Below the pieces are notes generated by a model. That model had not been told where the DNA came from. It worked only from the letters and a program-made list of their open reading frames with translations, and did not search any database. The position numbers and the translations under genes were made by a program. DNA of 64,000 bases from an uncultured Maribacter sp. (GTDB lineage: Bacteria > Bacteroidota > Bacteroidia > Flavobacteriales > Flavobacteriaceae). This document shows, in pieces, positions 1-9,499 of the stretch (within the stretch, counting starts at the first letter, position 1; each line of letters begins with the position of its first letter). The stretch covers positions 145,485-209,484 of the forward strand of contig CANMKG010000007.1 of assembly GCA_947498505.1 (NCBI GenBank). The letters run 5' to 3'.

Positions 1-128
1 GAAGTGTCTAAAGCAACTGTAATATTTTCTTTTTCCTTATTTTTTGACTTTCGTTGACCAAATACATTTAGAAAGCTAAAAACGAACAAAATCACCAATA
101 AAATAAGTCTTAAAATATTTTTTTGCAT
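1..128 (-). CDS. Exported protein, N-terminal part only
   Basis: An open frame on the minus strand starts with ATG at 128 and runs off the left edge. The 42 visible residues begin MQKNILRLILLVILFVFSF and continue into a Lys/Glu-rich stretch after a likely signal-peptidase site near Gly24-Gln25. This is a classical signal peptide, so the product is exported to the periplasm or cell surface. Flavobacterial zinc-dependent metalloproteases of the DUF5117/DUF5118 type often start like this, but too little is visible to assign a family. It is divergent from the ABC permease gene at 240. Confidence 0.6.
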   Translation of the reverse strand, partial: MQKNILRLILLVILFVFSFLNVFGQRKSKNKEKENITVALDT

Positions 129-239
129 AACTGAAGATTAGTGTAACAAAAATATGTAAATAAAGACTTAAAACATTAAATGAAGGTTAAAAGACAACCA
201 TTATTGCTATTTTTACATTAAGAAGTCTATTTTTATTCC

Positions 240-977
240 ATGAACTATTTAGCATCAATCGGCAGTTATGCTATTATGATAAAAGAGGTTTTTAAAAAAC
301 CTACCAAATGGAGCATAATGAGGTCGTTGATTCTTAAAGAGATAGACGAACTTATTTTTGGCTCTTTAGGCATATTAATCTTTATTTCCTTTTTTATTGG
401 GGGCGTTGTTGCTATTCAAACTGCACTAAACATAACAAGTGAATTAATTCCTAAAAACTTGGTTGGGTTTGCCACACGACAATCTATAATTTTGGAGTTT
501 GCCCCAACTTTTTGCTCTATAATAATGGCTGGTAAAGTAGGCTCTTATATAACATCTAGTATTGGTACAATGCGTGTTACGGAGCAAATTGATGCTTTAG
601 AAGTAATGGGTGTAAATGCTCTTAACTACCTTGTTTTCCCCAAAATAATAGCATTATTTTTATATCCTTTTATTATTGCAATTGCAATGTATGTTGGTAT
701 ATGCGGTGGATGGGTTGCAGGTGTTTTTGGAGGTTTTAGCACTAGTGCTGATTTTATTGAAGGACTTCAGTTAGATTTTATTCCGTTTCATGTTACCTAT
801 TCTTTTTTAAAGACCTTGGTTTTTGCTTTTGTATTAGCCACCATACCATCTTATCATGGTTTTTATATGAAAGGTGGAGCTCTTGAGGTTGGTAAAGCCA
901 GTACCACATCTTTTGTTTGGACAAGTGTGGTTATCATTATTTTAAACTATATACTCACTCAACTTTTACTAGGCTAA
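240..977 (+). CDS. mlaE: MlaE-family ABC transporter permease
   Basis: Inner-membrane permease of the Mla/Mce-type phospholipid (retrograde lipid) transport ABC family. The 245-residue protein has the usual family length and five to six hydrophobic segments. The family signature around residues 115-135 (EQIDALEVMGVN, then NYLVFPK) is intact. It works with the ATPase encoded immediately downstream: the stop codon TAA and the next start overlap as TAATG, so the two are translationally coupled. No mce substrate-binding gene follows here, so it is presumably encoded elsewhere. The exact substrate is inferred from the family only. Confidence 0.85.
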   Translation: MNYLASIGSYAIMIKEVFKKPTKWSIMRSLILKEIDELIFGSLGILIFISFFIGGVVAIQTALNITSELIPKNLVGFATRQSIILEFAPTFCSIIMAGKVGSYITSSIGTMRVTEQIDALEVMGVNALNYLVFPKIIALFLYPFIIAIAMYVGICGGWVAGVFGGFSTSADFIEGLQLDFIPFHVTYSFLKTLVFAFVLATIPSYHGFYMKGGALEVGKASTTSFVWTSVVIIILNYILTQLLLG

Positions 978-1744
978 TGATTAAGGTAGATAACGTACAT
1001 AAATCTTTTGATGATGCCCACGTTTTAAAGGGTATCAGTACAGTTTTTGAAAAGGGAAAGACCAATTTGATTATTGGTCAGAGTGGTTCTGGTAAAACGG
1101 TATTTTTAAAATGTTTGTTAGGTCTTTTTACTCCTGATGAAGGTAATATTAGTTATGATGGCAAAATATATTCATCATTAAGTAGTGATGAAAAAAGAGA
1201 TTTACGACAAGAAATGGGTATGGTGTTTCAAGGCAGTGCTCTATTTGATTCCATGACCGTTGAAGGTAATGTAATGTTTCCTCTAGAAATGTTTACCAAG
1301 CAGTCTAAATCGGAAATGAAAGATCGTGTAGATTTTGTTTTAAAAAGGGTTAATCTTGATGAAGCCCACAATAAATTTCCTTCTGAAATATCTGGAGGAA
1401 TGCAAAAGCGTGTTGCCATTGCAAGAGCTATTGTCATGAAACCAAAGTATTTATTTTGTGACGAACCTAACTCTGGCTTGGATCCTAAAACAGCTATTTT
1501 AATTGATAACTTAATTAAAGAAATAACTGAAGAATACGACATTACCACAATAATAAATACACATGATATGAATTCGGTAATGGAAATAGGTGAAAAAATT
1601 GTCTTCTTAAAAAATGGCTTAAAAGAATGGGAAGGAACTAAACATGAAATTTTTAAAACTGATAATGAAGCAGTAACCAACTTTGTATACTCATCTGATT
1701 TGTTTAAAAAAGTTCGACAAATGTATATTGAAGAACGTAATTAG
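977..1744 (+). CDS. mlaF: MlaF-family ABC transporter ATP-binding protein
   Basis: ATPase partner of the upstream MlaE-type permease. Starting from the ATG at 977, which overlaps the permease stop codon, the protein has 255 residues. Walker A is GQSGSGKT (34-41), the Q-loop lies in GMVFQG (81-86), the ABC signature SGGMQKR is near 139-145 and Walker B is in YLFCDEP (158-164). An upstream in-frame ATG at 917 lies inside the permease gene and would add a meaningless 20-residue leader, so 977 is preferred. The gene ends convergent with the DUF389 gene and overlaps its 3' end by four bases. Confidence 0.88.
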   Translation: MIKVDNVHKSFDDAHVLKGISTVFEKGKTNLIIGQSGSGKTVFLKCLLGLFTPDEGNISYDGKIYSSLSSDEKRDLRQEMGMVFQGSALFDSMTVEGNVMFPLEMFTKQSKSEMKDRVDFVLKRVNLDEAHNKFPSEISGGMQKRVAIARAIVMKPKYLFCDEPNSGLDPKTAILIDNLIKEITEEYDITTIINTHDMNSVMEIGEKIVFLKNGLKEWEGTKHEIFKTDNEAVTNFVYSSDLFKKVRQMYIEERN

Positions 1745-3204
1745 TCTTGCACAATTTCCTTTAACTGTATTGTACTATCTTTTAATCTAAGCTTTAACCA
1801 TTGGTGCAACTTTTTAGCATCTTCAACCACTTTAACGCGTTTAGCATCTCGTTTCCATTTTACCTCAAAAACCGAAATAGTATCCAGCTTTTTGAAGTCG
1901 GTTTTAACAGTAGGCGAAAACCCAATACTTTCTAAATTTTCATAATTAGTTTTTGCCTCAACACTAACATCTTCAAACGGAATAGAAAGTCTACCTAACC
2001 TACTAAGCTCTTCTTCTAACAGTTTAATTCGGGCATCTTTATCTAGAAGTTCGGTTTTTTGTGTCTCATACAACTGATCAACATATTTTAGCTGGTCTAA
2101 TTCTTCATTTTTAGCCCCTTGAATTATACGTAATTCAGCATCTTTTAATCTGTTAAAACCTTCATCATTTTTCTGGTTATTCCAAGTAGCTATAACGTTA
2201 TCAGGAACTATTTCGTTCCCCATAAAAACTAATTCTATAATAGGGTTTTCACCTTCATTGAATTCAATATCAGTAAAATCTTCCATAAACCTTCCCGAAC
2301 CCTCAAACTGATATGGCTCAACTTTATCCTCGATGAATCTTTGAGCTTGTTGTTTAAATAATGATTCTTGTAAAGTATCCCAAAAGGTAATACTAGCTGG
2401 AATCATTACCAATATTGCAAATAACGAAGCTACTCTTCCTATTAATCTTCTACGTTGAGAATTAACGTAACGCACCATAGGAAAACGTAACAGCTTTAAA
2501 ACTAAAAATGTTGCTAGGGCAATAAATATGGTATTTATACTAAAGAGATACATTGCTCCCCAAGCATAGTCATAATTACCTATGGCTAATCCAAAACCAA
2601 CTGTACATAAAGGTGGCATTAAGGCTGTTGCAATTGCAACGCCAAAAATAACAGAAGCTATTGTTCCTTTTTTTGCACGAGCAATCACGAGAGCCAAACC
2701 ACCAAAAAATGCAATTAACACATCTCTAATATCAGGTGCTGTTCTTGCCAAAAGCTCAGAAGATTCATCTCTAAGGGGAAATAGAGCAAAAAACAAATAC
2801 GCTGTCAAGACACTTAAAACTACCATTACGGTGAAGTTTTTTAATGAGCGTCTGAGTGTATCTATATCATTAATAGCCAAAGACATACCAATCCCCAAAA
2901 TTGGCCCCATTAATGGCGAAATTAACATGGCACCAATAACCACTGCCGTAGAATTAGCATTTAATCCTATAGAAGCAATAAAAATCGAACAAATTAAAAT
3001 CCAAGATGTATGTCCTTTAAAAGCAATATCGGCCACAATGGCTTCCTTGGTTGCTTCTTGATCGGTGTTTTTACGAATATCAAGTAACTCACGTAAAAAG
3101 GTTTTTACACTTCCTATTAGGCCTTGAAAATCTCTTTTTACTTCATCGCCAGTTACTTCTTCTGGATTGTTTGGTGTGTTCTGGTTATTTAAATTTTCAC
3201 TCAT
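1741..3204 (-). CDS. DUF389 (TIGR00341-type) membrane protein
   Basis: A 487-residue polytopic membrane protein. After a roughly 70-residue polar N-terminus it has six or so hydrophobic segments with the family-typical stretch AVVIGAMLISPLMGPILGIG near residues 85-106 and a second block ATALMPPLCTVGFGLA near 192-207. A soluble C-terminal half (about 270-487) is rich in charged residues and predicted helix. DUF389 proteins are common in Bacteroidota and have no established reaction. The gene is nine bases upstream of a nucleotidyltransferase-to-peptidase run on the same strand, being its last member. Confidence 0.8.
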   Translation of the reverse strand: MSENLNNQNTPNNPEEVTGDEVKRDFQGLIGSVKTFLRELLDIRKNTDQEATKEAIVADIAFKGHTSWILICSIFIASIGLNANSTAVVIGAMLISPLMGPILGIGMSLAINDIDTLRRSLKNFTVMVVLSVLTAYLFFALFPLRDESSELLARTAPDIRDVLIAFFGGLALVIARAKKGTIASVIFGVAIATALMPPLCTVGFGLAIGNYDYAWGAMYLFSINTIFIALATFLVLKLLRFPMVRYVNSQRRRLIGRVASLFAILVMIPASITFWDTLQESLFKQQAQRFIEDKVEPYQFEGSGRFMEDFTDIEFNEGENPIIELVFMGNEIVPDNVIATWNNQKNDEGFNRLKDAELRIIQGAKNEELDQLKYVDQLYETQKTELLDKDARIKLLEEELSRLGRLSIPFEDVSVEAKTNYENLESIGFSPTVKTDFKKLDTISVFEVKWKRDAKRVKVVEDAKKLHQWLKLRLKDSTIQLKEIVQD

Positions 3205-3212
3205 ATAATATA

Positions 3213-4292
3213 TTAAGCGTACTGCTCTCCGTAGGTCTCTTTTACTTTCGCCAGTACCTGTTTAATATCTTGTTCTTTAGATTTAGGGTAAATTAATAAA
3301 ACTTCTTCTTTATCGACTATAATATAATCATTTAATCCGTCTACAACAACAATCTTGTCTTTCGGAGAACGAATCATATTTCCACTTGCATCTTGTGTAA
3401 TTACCTGACTATTAACCACTGCATTACTTTCGGTATCTTTATCTAACTTATCATACAAAGAACCCCAGGTACCCAAATCATTCCAATCAAAAGTAGCTGG
3501 TAATACCAAAATTGTTTTCGAAGGCTCTAAAATTGCGTAGTCTATAGATATATTTTCAGCCTTAGGATAATTTTCATTAATAAACTTTTGTTCATCAACT
3601 GTATTGTAAACAGCTACCCCTTTTTCAAACAACTCATACTGACTAGGTTGATATTTCTTAAACGCATTAACAATTGTAGAAACACTCCACATAAATATAC
3701 CAGCATTCCACAAAAAGTTCCCTTGCGCTAAAAAGTCCTTAGCAGTTTCATAATTTGGTTTTTCTCTGAACTGATTTACCTCTTTTACCTCATTACTATC
3801 CTCCTTATTATATTCTATGTAACCAAAACCTGTGTTAGGAAATGTTGGTTTAATACCCAAAGTACAGAGCACTTCACCTTCCTCACATTTTGCAAAGCAT
3901 GTAGTAACATCTTTTGCAAACGCTTCCTCATCCTCTATCCAGTGATCACTTGGAGCAACAATCATAACTCCATTTGGGTTCATTTTTTGAATTTTAAGAG
4001 CTGCATACAAAATGCATGGCGCTGTATTACGCATTGCTGGTTCTAAAACAACTTGTTCTTGTGAAACCATAGGTAATTGCTCCAAAACCAAATCGTTATA
4101 TCTTTCATTGGTTAGAATAAGAATATTCTCGGTTGGAACAAATTTATTAAGTCTTTGAAATGTTTTTTGGATTAAGGTAGTTCCTGTACCCAACATATCA
4201 TGAAATTGCTTTGGATATTCTGATGTGCTAATTGGCCAAAAACGTGATCCTACTCCTCCGGCCATTAAAACTGCATAATAATTCTTATTCAT
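3213..4292 (-). CDS. Mannose-1-phosphate guanylyltransferase
   Basis: Makes GDP-mannose from mannose-1-phosphate and GTP for surface glycans and lipopolysaccharide. The protein has 359 residues and is the single-domain form without a fused mannose-6-phosphate isomerase cupin. The nucleotide-binding signature MAGGVGSRFWPIS (10-22) with the following EYPKQF is intact. APSDHWI (near 113-119) and the QFREKPN block (near 171-177) are the family sugar-binding motifs. It lies two bases from the SprT-like gene upstream and nine from DUF389 downstream, consistent with one minus-strand operon. Confidence 0.9.
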   Translation of the reverse strand: MNKNYYAVLMAGGVGSRFWPISTSEYPKQFHDMLGTGTTLIQKTFQRLNKFVPTENILILTNERYNDLVLEQLPMVSQEQVVLEPAMRNTAPCILYAALKIQKMNPNGVMIVAPSDHWIEDEEAFAKDVTTCFAKCEEGEVLCTLGIKPTFPNTGFGYIEYNKEDSNEVKEVNQFREKPNYETAKDFLAQGNFLWNAGIFMWSVSTIVNAFKKYQPSQYELFEKGVAVYNTVDEQKFINENYPKAENISIDYAILEPSKTILVLPATFDWNDLGTWGSLYDKLDKDTESNAVVNSQVITQDASGNMIRSPKDKIVVVDGLNDYIIVDKEEVLLIYPKSKEQDIKQVLAKVKETYGEQYA

Positions 4293-4294
4293 GG

Positions 4295-4912
4295 TTAATC
4301 TTTTATTAATTCTACTTCTGCATTAGGCTGAAAAAGAAACAATCTTCCCGTAGTCAACTCAATACACTCAAAACGCTTTACCCTCCTATTGCCTTTTCGA
4401 TACAATTTTCCGTTGTGAATTCTAAAAACGCTTCCAAAGGGTAATTCAAAAACGTAGGATTTTTCTGATTGTTGTGTGTCGTATCTTTTTAAAGCAACTG
4501 ATAGATTAGCATCAGTGCTACTACTAGCTTTAGGGTTTTTAAAATGGTTGGCTATTATAGGCAATACATTAGTTGGAAAAACCTCAGGACGAATAAAAGG
4601 TAACATCAAATATTGAAACGTTTTTTTCCATTCTATTCCATGCGGTTTTATACTTCTTCCATATTTTTCAAACGCTACTAAATGCGCAATTTCATGAATT
4701 AATGTTATCAAAAATCGATATTTATTAAGAGAAGCATTAACCGTAATTTGATGCTTCCCATCATGCAATTTTCTATAATCACCATGCCTGGTTACTCTTT
4801 CGTTTACAATTTTCAGGTTCACTTCGTTTTCCTGAATTAATCTTAAACAGGAAGCTACAGCTCTTTCTGGCAAATATTTTTTAAGAGTATCATTCATCTG
4901 AACCAAAAACAA
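4295..4912 (-). CDS. SprT-like zinc metalloprotease-domain protein
   Basis: The SprT-like domain is defined by HEIAH (73-77 counting from the first ATG) and a downstream HG-x-EW (91-95), the expected zinc-binding arrangement. The C-terminal part has short beta-rich segments but lacks an obvious CxxC zinc ribbon. Two starts are possible: 4912 (MFLVQ) and 4897 (MNDTLKKYL). The second resembles family members better. Substrate and role are unknown; relatives of Spartan act on DNA-protein crosslinks, but this is not evident for bacterial SprT. Confidence 0.75.
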   Translation of the reverse strand: MFLVQMNDTLKKYLPERAVASCLRLIQENEVNLKIVNERVTRHGDYRKLHDGKHQITVNASLNKYRFLITLIHEIAHLVAFEKYGRSIKPHGIEWKKTFQYLMLPFIRPEVFPTNVLPIIANHFKNPKASSSTDANLSVALKRYDTQQSEKSYVFELPFGSVFRIHNGKLYRKGNRRVKRFECIELTTGRLFLFQPNAEVELIKD

Positions 4913-4915
4913 ATT

Positions 4916-5596
4916 CTATGGTGTACTATTACTTACCTGAAGCATCTTTCCATTATACAATTTGTTTCCATTAAGAGCAAAATCTTTTATATAAGCAGCC
5001 ATTTCTAATGGTGTAGTTGGAGCCTCGTATCCAGGAAAAGCCTCTTCAAGCATTTCGGTTTGCACAGCCCCTAAAGCTAAAACATTAAACGAAGGCCCCG
5101 TTTCCTTAAACTCTTCTGCCCATAACTCCGTCAAAGTAATAACCGCTCCCTTACTTGAACTATAAGCGGATAACCCAGGAAATTTCATACTTCCTTGAAC
5201 ACCTCCCATAGAACTTACAGTTACTACATGGCCATGTTTAGGCATTTGGGGTATAATTGCTTTTGTAAACTCTGCTACCCCAAAAACATTCACCTTGTAT
5301 ACTTCTTGAAACTCGATTGAATTTGTTTCTAAAAATGGTTTATTTAATAATTTACCTGCATTATTAATTAAAACATCAACCTGTTTCCAATTACTTTCTA
5401 CAAATGTCAATACCTTATTGATATCCTCACTACTGGTAATATCAAAAGAAAATGTACTTATATTTTCAACAGCAAGTTCCGTTATTGGCTTTTCGTTACG
5501 AGACAGTGCTAAAACCTGATGTCCTTCTTTAGCGAATAGCTTTGCCATTTGAAATCCAATACCCCTGCTAGACCCGGTAATAATAATGTTTGCCAT
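4916..5596 (-). CDS. Short-chain dehydrogenase/reductase (SDR)
   Basis: A 226-residue classical SDR: the cofactor motif TGSSRGIG is at 7-14, NNAG at 78-81, the catalytic Ser in VSS at 127-129, and Tyr145 with Lys149 complete the YxxxK active site. The length is slightly short for the family. The substrate cannot be predicted. It overlaps the start of the M28 peptidase gene by one base (stop and start share position 5596), so the two are probably cotranslated. Confidence 0.85.
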   Translation of the reverse strand: MANIIITGSSRGIGFQMAKLFAKEGHQVLALSRNEKPITELAVENISTFSFDITSSEDINKVLTFVESNWKQVDVLINNAGKLLNKPFLETNSIEFQEVYKVNVFGVAEFTKAIIPQMPKHGHVVTVSSMGGVQGSMKFPGLSAYSSSKGAVITLTELWAEEFKETGPSFNVLALGAVQTEMLEEAFPGYEAPTTPLEMAAYIKDFALNGNKLYNGKMLQVSNSTP

Positions 5597-6594
5597 TAAT
5601 TATATTTTAATTCTCTTATTGGTGAGTTTACAATACCCTCAATCATAGGAATAGATTTATTTACCACATTCGCCATATGGTTAAAGTCCATTAATTCATT
5701 TTCATCACCTACCTTATGATAATGGTCAAAATTTGTAAAATCGAATGTGCAGAAAGTTTGAGAAGGAACCCCAAATTCCTCATGAAAAGGATAGTTATCT
5801 GAACGTTTAAACAAATTGAACGATTTAGCTTTAGGTAAAAAACCTATCAACTTTTCCCCTCCATAAGAATTACAAACCTGCGCTAAATTAGATTCTTCAT
5901 AACCCGTAACATACATTAAATAGTCCTTATTAACCAAAGGTACACCAACCATTTCATAATTTAACATTGCGTACAAATTCAGGTTCTCATCCTTTAGTTT
6001 TTTTGCTAAATGCTTTGAACCCAATAATCCTTTTTCTTCTGCACTAAATAGTGCAAAAATTACACTTCTTTTATTAGATTTTGTAGTACCAAAATACCGT
6101 GCCAACTCTAAAACTGTAGTTGTGCCTGAAGCATTATCATTAGCTCCATTTGCTATTGCATCACCATTACTTGGCGTTATTAAACCAATGTGATCATAAT
6201 GGGCACCTATAACAACAAACTCATTTTTTAAAACACTATCACTTCCTTCAATATAACCAACCATATTATAAGTTGTCCCATTAAAATTAGAGAGTGTATC
6301 TCTATAGGTTGGAAAATACGGTTCTATATTATTAGCAACAAAAATAGATTCTATAAACTCTGCAGCGGCTTCTAAACCTTCGCTACCTGAATCGCGCCCC
6401 TTTAATTCATCAGACGCCAAGACATTCATAATAGCTGCTATTTCAGAGGAAGAAGTATTCTTTAGCTTTTCAATTTTACTTTTACTTGCTTTTACTCCTT
6501 CGGGACCTCCTATAGGTGCACTCGTCTCTTTCGGCTTGGAAGTTCCACAACTTATTAAAACAAGTAACAAAAAAGTGGATAGTATTTTTTTCAT
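5596..6594 (-). CDS. M28-family aminopeptidase, lipoprotein
   Basis: Zinc exopeptidase of the M28 family exported as a lipoprotein. The signal sequence ends in LISCGTS with the lipidated Cys at residue 16. Metal ligands are recognisable: His132 in GAHYDH, Asp153 in GANDNASG, and Glu186-Glu187 in SAEEKG, with a late His in the NFDHYHKVGDE segment. The protein is 332 residues, normal for this group. It likely trims peptides at the outer membrane or periplasm. A terminator separates it from the pdhC gene upstream. Confidence 0.87.
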   Translation of the reverse strand: MKKILSTFLLLVLISCGTSKPKETSAPIGGPEGVKASKSKIEKLKNTSSSEIAAIMNVLASDELKGRDSGSEGLEAAAEFIESIFVANNIEPYFPTYRDTLSNFNGTTYNMVGYIEGSDSVLKNEFVVIGAHYDHIGLITPSNGDAIANGANDNASGTTTVLELARYFGTTKSNKRSVIFALFSAEEKGLLGSKHLAKKLKDENLNLYAMLNYEMVGVPLVNKDYLMYVTGYEESNLAQVCNSYGGEKLIGFLPKAKSFNLFKRSDNYPFHEEFGVPSQTFCTFDFTNFDHYHKVGDENELMDFNHMANVVNKSIPMIEGIVNSPIRELKYN

Positions 6595-6628
6595 GAAATA
6601 AGTGTTTAGGTTTAACTAAAACTAAAGA

Positions 6629-6657
6629 TAAAAAAACATCCGCCAATAGGCGGATGC
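6629..6657 (-). terminator. Rho-independent terminator after pdhC
   Basis: The palindrome CATCCGCC-AATA-GGCGGATG is followed on the minus strand by a run of seven T residues. It lies directly 3' of the pdhC stop codon and before the M28 peptidase gene, so it ends the pdhA-pdhC transcript. Confidence 0.85.
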
Positions 6658-6691
6658 ATAATCTTATATTAACAATAAAAATGCTTAACCA

Positions 6692-8311
6692 TTAAGCAAG
6701 CATTGTTACTGGATTTTCTAAATAAGCTCTTAACGTTTGTAAGAATTGAGCACCAACAGCACCATCAACAGTTCTATGATCACATGCTAAAGTAACTTTC
6801 ATTGTACTACCAACCACAATTTCTCCATTACGAACTACAGGTTTTTCAACAATTGCTCCAACAGATAAAATAGCCGAGTTAGGCTGATTAATAATTGAAG
6901 TAAACTCCGTTATACCAAACATACCAAGGTTAGAAACCGTAAATGTACTGCCTTCCATTTCAGCTGGAGCTATTTTTTTGTTTCTAGCTTTTCCAGCTAA
7001 ATCTCTAACAGATGCCCCAATTTGAGTCAAGCTCATTTGATCCGTGAATTTAACAACGGGAACAACCAAACCATCCGCTACCGCTACTGCAACACCTATA
7101 TGAATATGATGATTAAATCTAGTAGTATCTCCGTTCCAAGATGTATTTACCTGAGGATGTTTTTTTAACGCCATGGCACAAGCTTTAACCACCATATCAT
7201 TAAAAGAAACTTTAGTATCCGGAATAGCATTAATTTGAGACCTTGAAGCCTTTGCATTATCCATGTTAACCTCAATAGTTAAATAGAAATGCGGTGCTGT
7301 AAATTTAGATTGACCAAGAACTTTAGCAATCACTTTACGCATCGAAGAATTTTTAACCTCTTCGGAACCTTCTTGTCCAACAGGTAAAGTAATGGCAGGA
7401 GAACTTACCGAAGCAGTTGCTGAAGAATCAGCCACTTTTTCCACAGCAACAGCATTTTGTGTTGGTGTAAAGTTTTCAATATCCTTTTTTATGATTCGTC
7501 CATTATCTCCAGAACCTTTAACCTCAGCAAGATTAATCCCTTTTTCCGCAGCTATTTTTTTTGCTAATGGAGACACAAATATTCTTTGTCCATCATTACT
7601 TGCAATTACTGCAGATTCTTGAGCGGGAGCAGGTTTAGACTTCTCTTCTGTTTTTGTTTCTTCTTTAGAAACAGCAACAGCTCCTATACTTGCATTTAGT
7701 ACAGCATCAACATCAGTTCCTTTAGGGCCAATAATTGCTAAAACTTCATCCACAGGGGAAGACTCCCCTTCTTTTATTCCTATATATAACAATGTACCAG
7801 AGTAAAAGGACTCAAATTCCATTGTTGCTTTGTCAGTCTCTATTTCTGCTAAAATATCACCTTCTTCAACATCATCTCCGACTTGCTTTAACCAAGCCGC
7901 AACGGTTCCTTCTTCCATGGTATCGCTTAGGCGAGGCATTTTTACAACCTCAACACCTTCAGGAATTTCTGCTGCTGCAACGGGAGCTGCTGCCTCAACT
8001 TTCACTTCTTCCTGAGTTGCCGGCACTTCTTCCTCAACCGTACCTCCTGCTAGCAAAGCAGAAATATCTTCTCCTTCCTCACCTATAATAGCCAAAAGTG
8101 AATCTACTGGCGCACCATCACCCTCTTGAATTCCAATATGAAGTAAAGTACCTTCATAAAAGGATTCAAATTCCATGGTAGCTTTGTCGGTCTCAATTTC
8201 AGCGAGAATATCTCCCTCTTCTATTTTATCACCAACCTGTTTTAACCACTTTGCAACGGTACCTTCTTCCATGGTATCGCTAAGACGGGGCATGCTAATT
8301 ACTTCAGCCAT
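6692..8311 (-). CDS. pdhC: Pyruvate dehydrogenase E2, dihydrolipoamide acetyltransferase
   Basis: The E2 core of the pyruvate dehydrogenase complex, transferring acetyl groups to CoA. It has 539 residues. Two tandem lipoyl domains (about 1-78 and 122-200) each carry the lipoylated Lys in ETDKATMEFES. A peripheral-subunit binding domain follows (about 248-283, VSPLAKKIAAEKGINL). The catalytic domain ends with the DHRTVDGAVG active-site motif near 512-521. Ala/Pro/Glu-rich linkers join the domains. It lies five bases downstream of pdhA. The E1-beta gene is not in this window, as is common in Bacteroidota. Confidence 0.95.
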   Translation of the reverse strand: MAEVISMPRLSDTMEEGTVAKWLKQVGDKIEEGDILAEIETDKATMEFESFYEGTLLHIGIQEGDGAPVDSLLAIIGEEGEDISALLAGGTVEEEVPATQEEVKVEAAAPVAAAEIPEGVEVVKMPRLSDTMEEGTVAAWLKQVGDDVEEGDILAEIETDKATMEFESFYSGTLLYIGIKEGESSPVDEVLAIIGPKGTDVDAVLNASIGAVAVSKEETKTEEKSKPAPAQESAVIASNDGQRIFVSPLAKKIAAEKGINLAEVKGSGDNGRIIKKDIENFTPTQNAVAVEKVADSSATASVSSPAITLPVGQEGSEEVKNSSMRKVIAKVLGQSKFTAPHFYLTIEVNMDNAKASRSQINAIPDTKVSFNDMVVKACAMALKKHPQVNTSWNGDTTRFNHHIHIGVAVAVADGLVVPVVKFTDQMSLTQIGASVRDLAGKARNKKIAPAEMEGSTFTVSNLGMFGITEFTSIINQPNSAILSVGAIVEKPVVRNGEIVVGSTMKVTLACDHRTVDGAVGAQFLQTLRAYLENPVTMLA

Positions 8312-8316
8312 CTACT

Positions 8317-9315
8317 TTATAATTTATGTTTTACAAAAGGAAAATCTTCTTGTTCGTATACCATATCGTATAACTGGTTTACTGGAGGGTAATCTGATTC
8401 CTCTGCAAATTTCTCACATTCCAGAACCAACTGTTTCACCTTTTTATCAATTGTCTTAATCTCTTCTTCAGTCGCATACTCCTTTTCTTTGATAACATCA
8501 AGAACCTGAGTAATTGGATCTATCTTTCTATATTCAGCAACTTCTTCTTTAGTTCTATAATGTTGCGCATCAGACATTGAGTGACCTCTATATCTATATG
8601 TTTTCATTTCTAAAAAAGTAGGTCCTCCTCCACTTCTAGCTCTTTCAATAGCCTTGCTCATTTCTTGAGCAACAGTAACAGGATTCATACCATCTACAGG
8701 ACCACAAGGCATTTCATAACCTAAGCCCAACTTCCAAATTTCCTCGTGTGACGCTGTACGAGAAACTGAAGTTCCCATTGCATACCCATTATTTTCGCAA
8801 ACAAAAACAACTGGCAACTGCCATAACATTGCTAAATTAAATGTTTCATGTAACGATCCCTGACGTACCGCTCCATCTCCCATATAGCATAAAGTAACAT
8901 TATCTCTTCCAGCATATTTATCACCAAAAGCCATACCTGCACCTAAAGGAATTTGACCTCCAACAATACCATGACCTCCATGAAATCTGTGTTCTTTAGA
9001 AAAGATATGCATAGAACCACCCATTCCTTTAGAAGTTCCTGTAACCTTCCCATACAACTCAGCCATAACCGTTTTAGGATCCACACCCATTCCTATTGGT
9101 TGAACGTGATTTCTATAAGCAGTAATCATTCTGTCTTTGGTTAAATCCATTGCATGTAACGCTCCGGCTAATACTGCTTCTTGACCATTATATAGATGAA
9201 GAAACCCTCTTACTTTTTGTTGAATGTACACTGCTGCTAGCTTATCTTCAAACTTTCTCCAGAACAGCATGTCCTCATACCATTTTAAATAGGTTTCTTT
9301 AGTAATCTTTTCCAT
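8317..9315 (-). CDS. pdhA: Pyruvate dehydrogenase E1 component, alpha subunit
   Basis: Thiamine-diphosphate-dependent alpha subunit that decarboxylates pyruvate. The TPP motif begins with GDGAVRQGSLHETFNLA (near 146-162) and continues to CENNGYAMG. The chosen start, MEKITKETYLKWYEDM, gives 332 residues, the usual size. An in-frame ATG at 9387 would add 24 residues, but a Bacteroidota-like -7 element (9377-9384) lies between the two, arguing for 9315. Forms an operon with pdhC. E1-beta must be encoded elsewhere. Confidence 0.93.
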   Translation of the reverse strand: MEKITKETYLKWYEDMLFWRKFEDKLAAVYIQQKVRGFLHLYNGQEAVLAGALHAMDLTKDRMITAYRNHVQPIGMGVDPKTVMAELYGKVTGTSKGMGGSMHIFSKEHRFHGGHGIVGGQIPLGAGMAFGDKYAGRDNVTLCYMGDGAVRQGSLHETFNLAMLWQLPVVFVCENNGYAMGTSVSRTASHEEIWKLGLGYEMPCGPVDGMNPVTVAQEMSKAIERARSGGGPTFLEMKTYRYRGHSMSDAQHYRTKEEVAEYRKIDPITQVLDVIKEKEYATEEEIKTIDKKVKQLVLECEKFAEESDYPPVNQLYDMVYEQEDFPFVKHKL

Positions 9316-9376
9316 TAAAATAGGTGTTAAATTTAAGTTTTTCACTTTTTCTATTCCAATCGGAATAGAAAGTGCA

Positions 9377-9384
9377 CAAAAATA
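9377..9384 (-). promoter_or_regulatory. Putative -7 promoter element of pdhA
   Basis: On the minus strand the octamer TATTTTTG matches the Bacteroidota -7 consensus TAnnTTTG exactly, about 62 bases upstream of the pdhA start at 9315. No convincing -33 TTG is seen at the right distance, so the call is tentative. Confidence 0.35.
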
Positions 9385-9499
9385 CACATATAAATGAAAT
9401 GGGTAAAAAAAATTGAAGTAAAACGTCTGCTAAAAATTAACTAAAAAAGAAGAAACCGTTATAAAAAATAGCACGTCTTATTTTAAAGGCTAATTTCTC

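Noticed and set aside
917..976. Upstream start for the Mla ATPase
   Set aside because: The leader would overlap the permease gene and lacks family similarity; the TAATG overlap start at 977 is standard.
1228..1680. Minus-strand open frame opposite the ABC ATPase
   Set aside because: Overlaps fully with conserved ATPase motifs on the other strand; composition is that of antisense sequence.
2582..3061. Plus-strand open frame of 159 codons opposite the DUF389 gene
   Set aside because: It mirrors the membrane segments of a well-supported family protein and has no independent support.
7735..8088. Plus-strand open frame of 117 codons opposite pdhC
   Set aside because: Leu/Gln-rich translation of the antisense of the lipoyl domains and Ala/Pro linker; no start signal and no homology. 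A shadow of pdhC.
9316..9387. Longer N-terminus for PdhA
   Set aside because: The extra 24 residues include the -7-like element and have no counterpart in the E1-alpha family.
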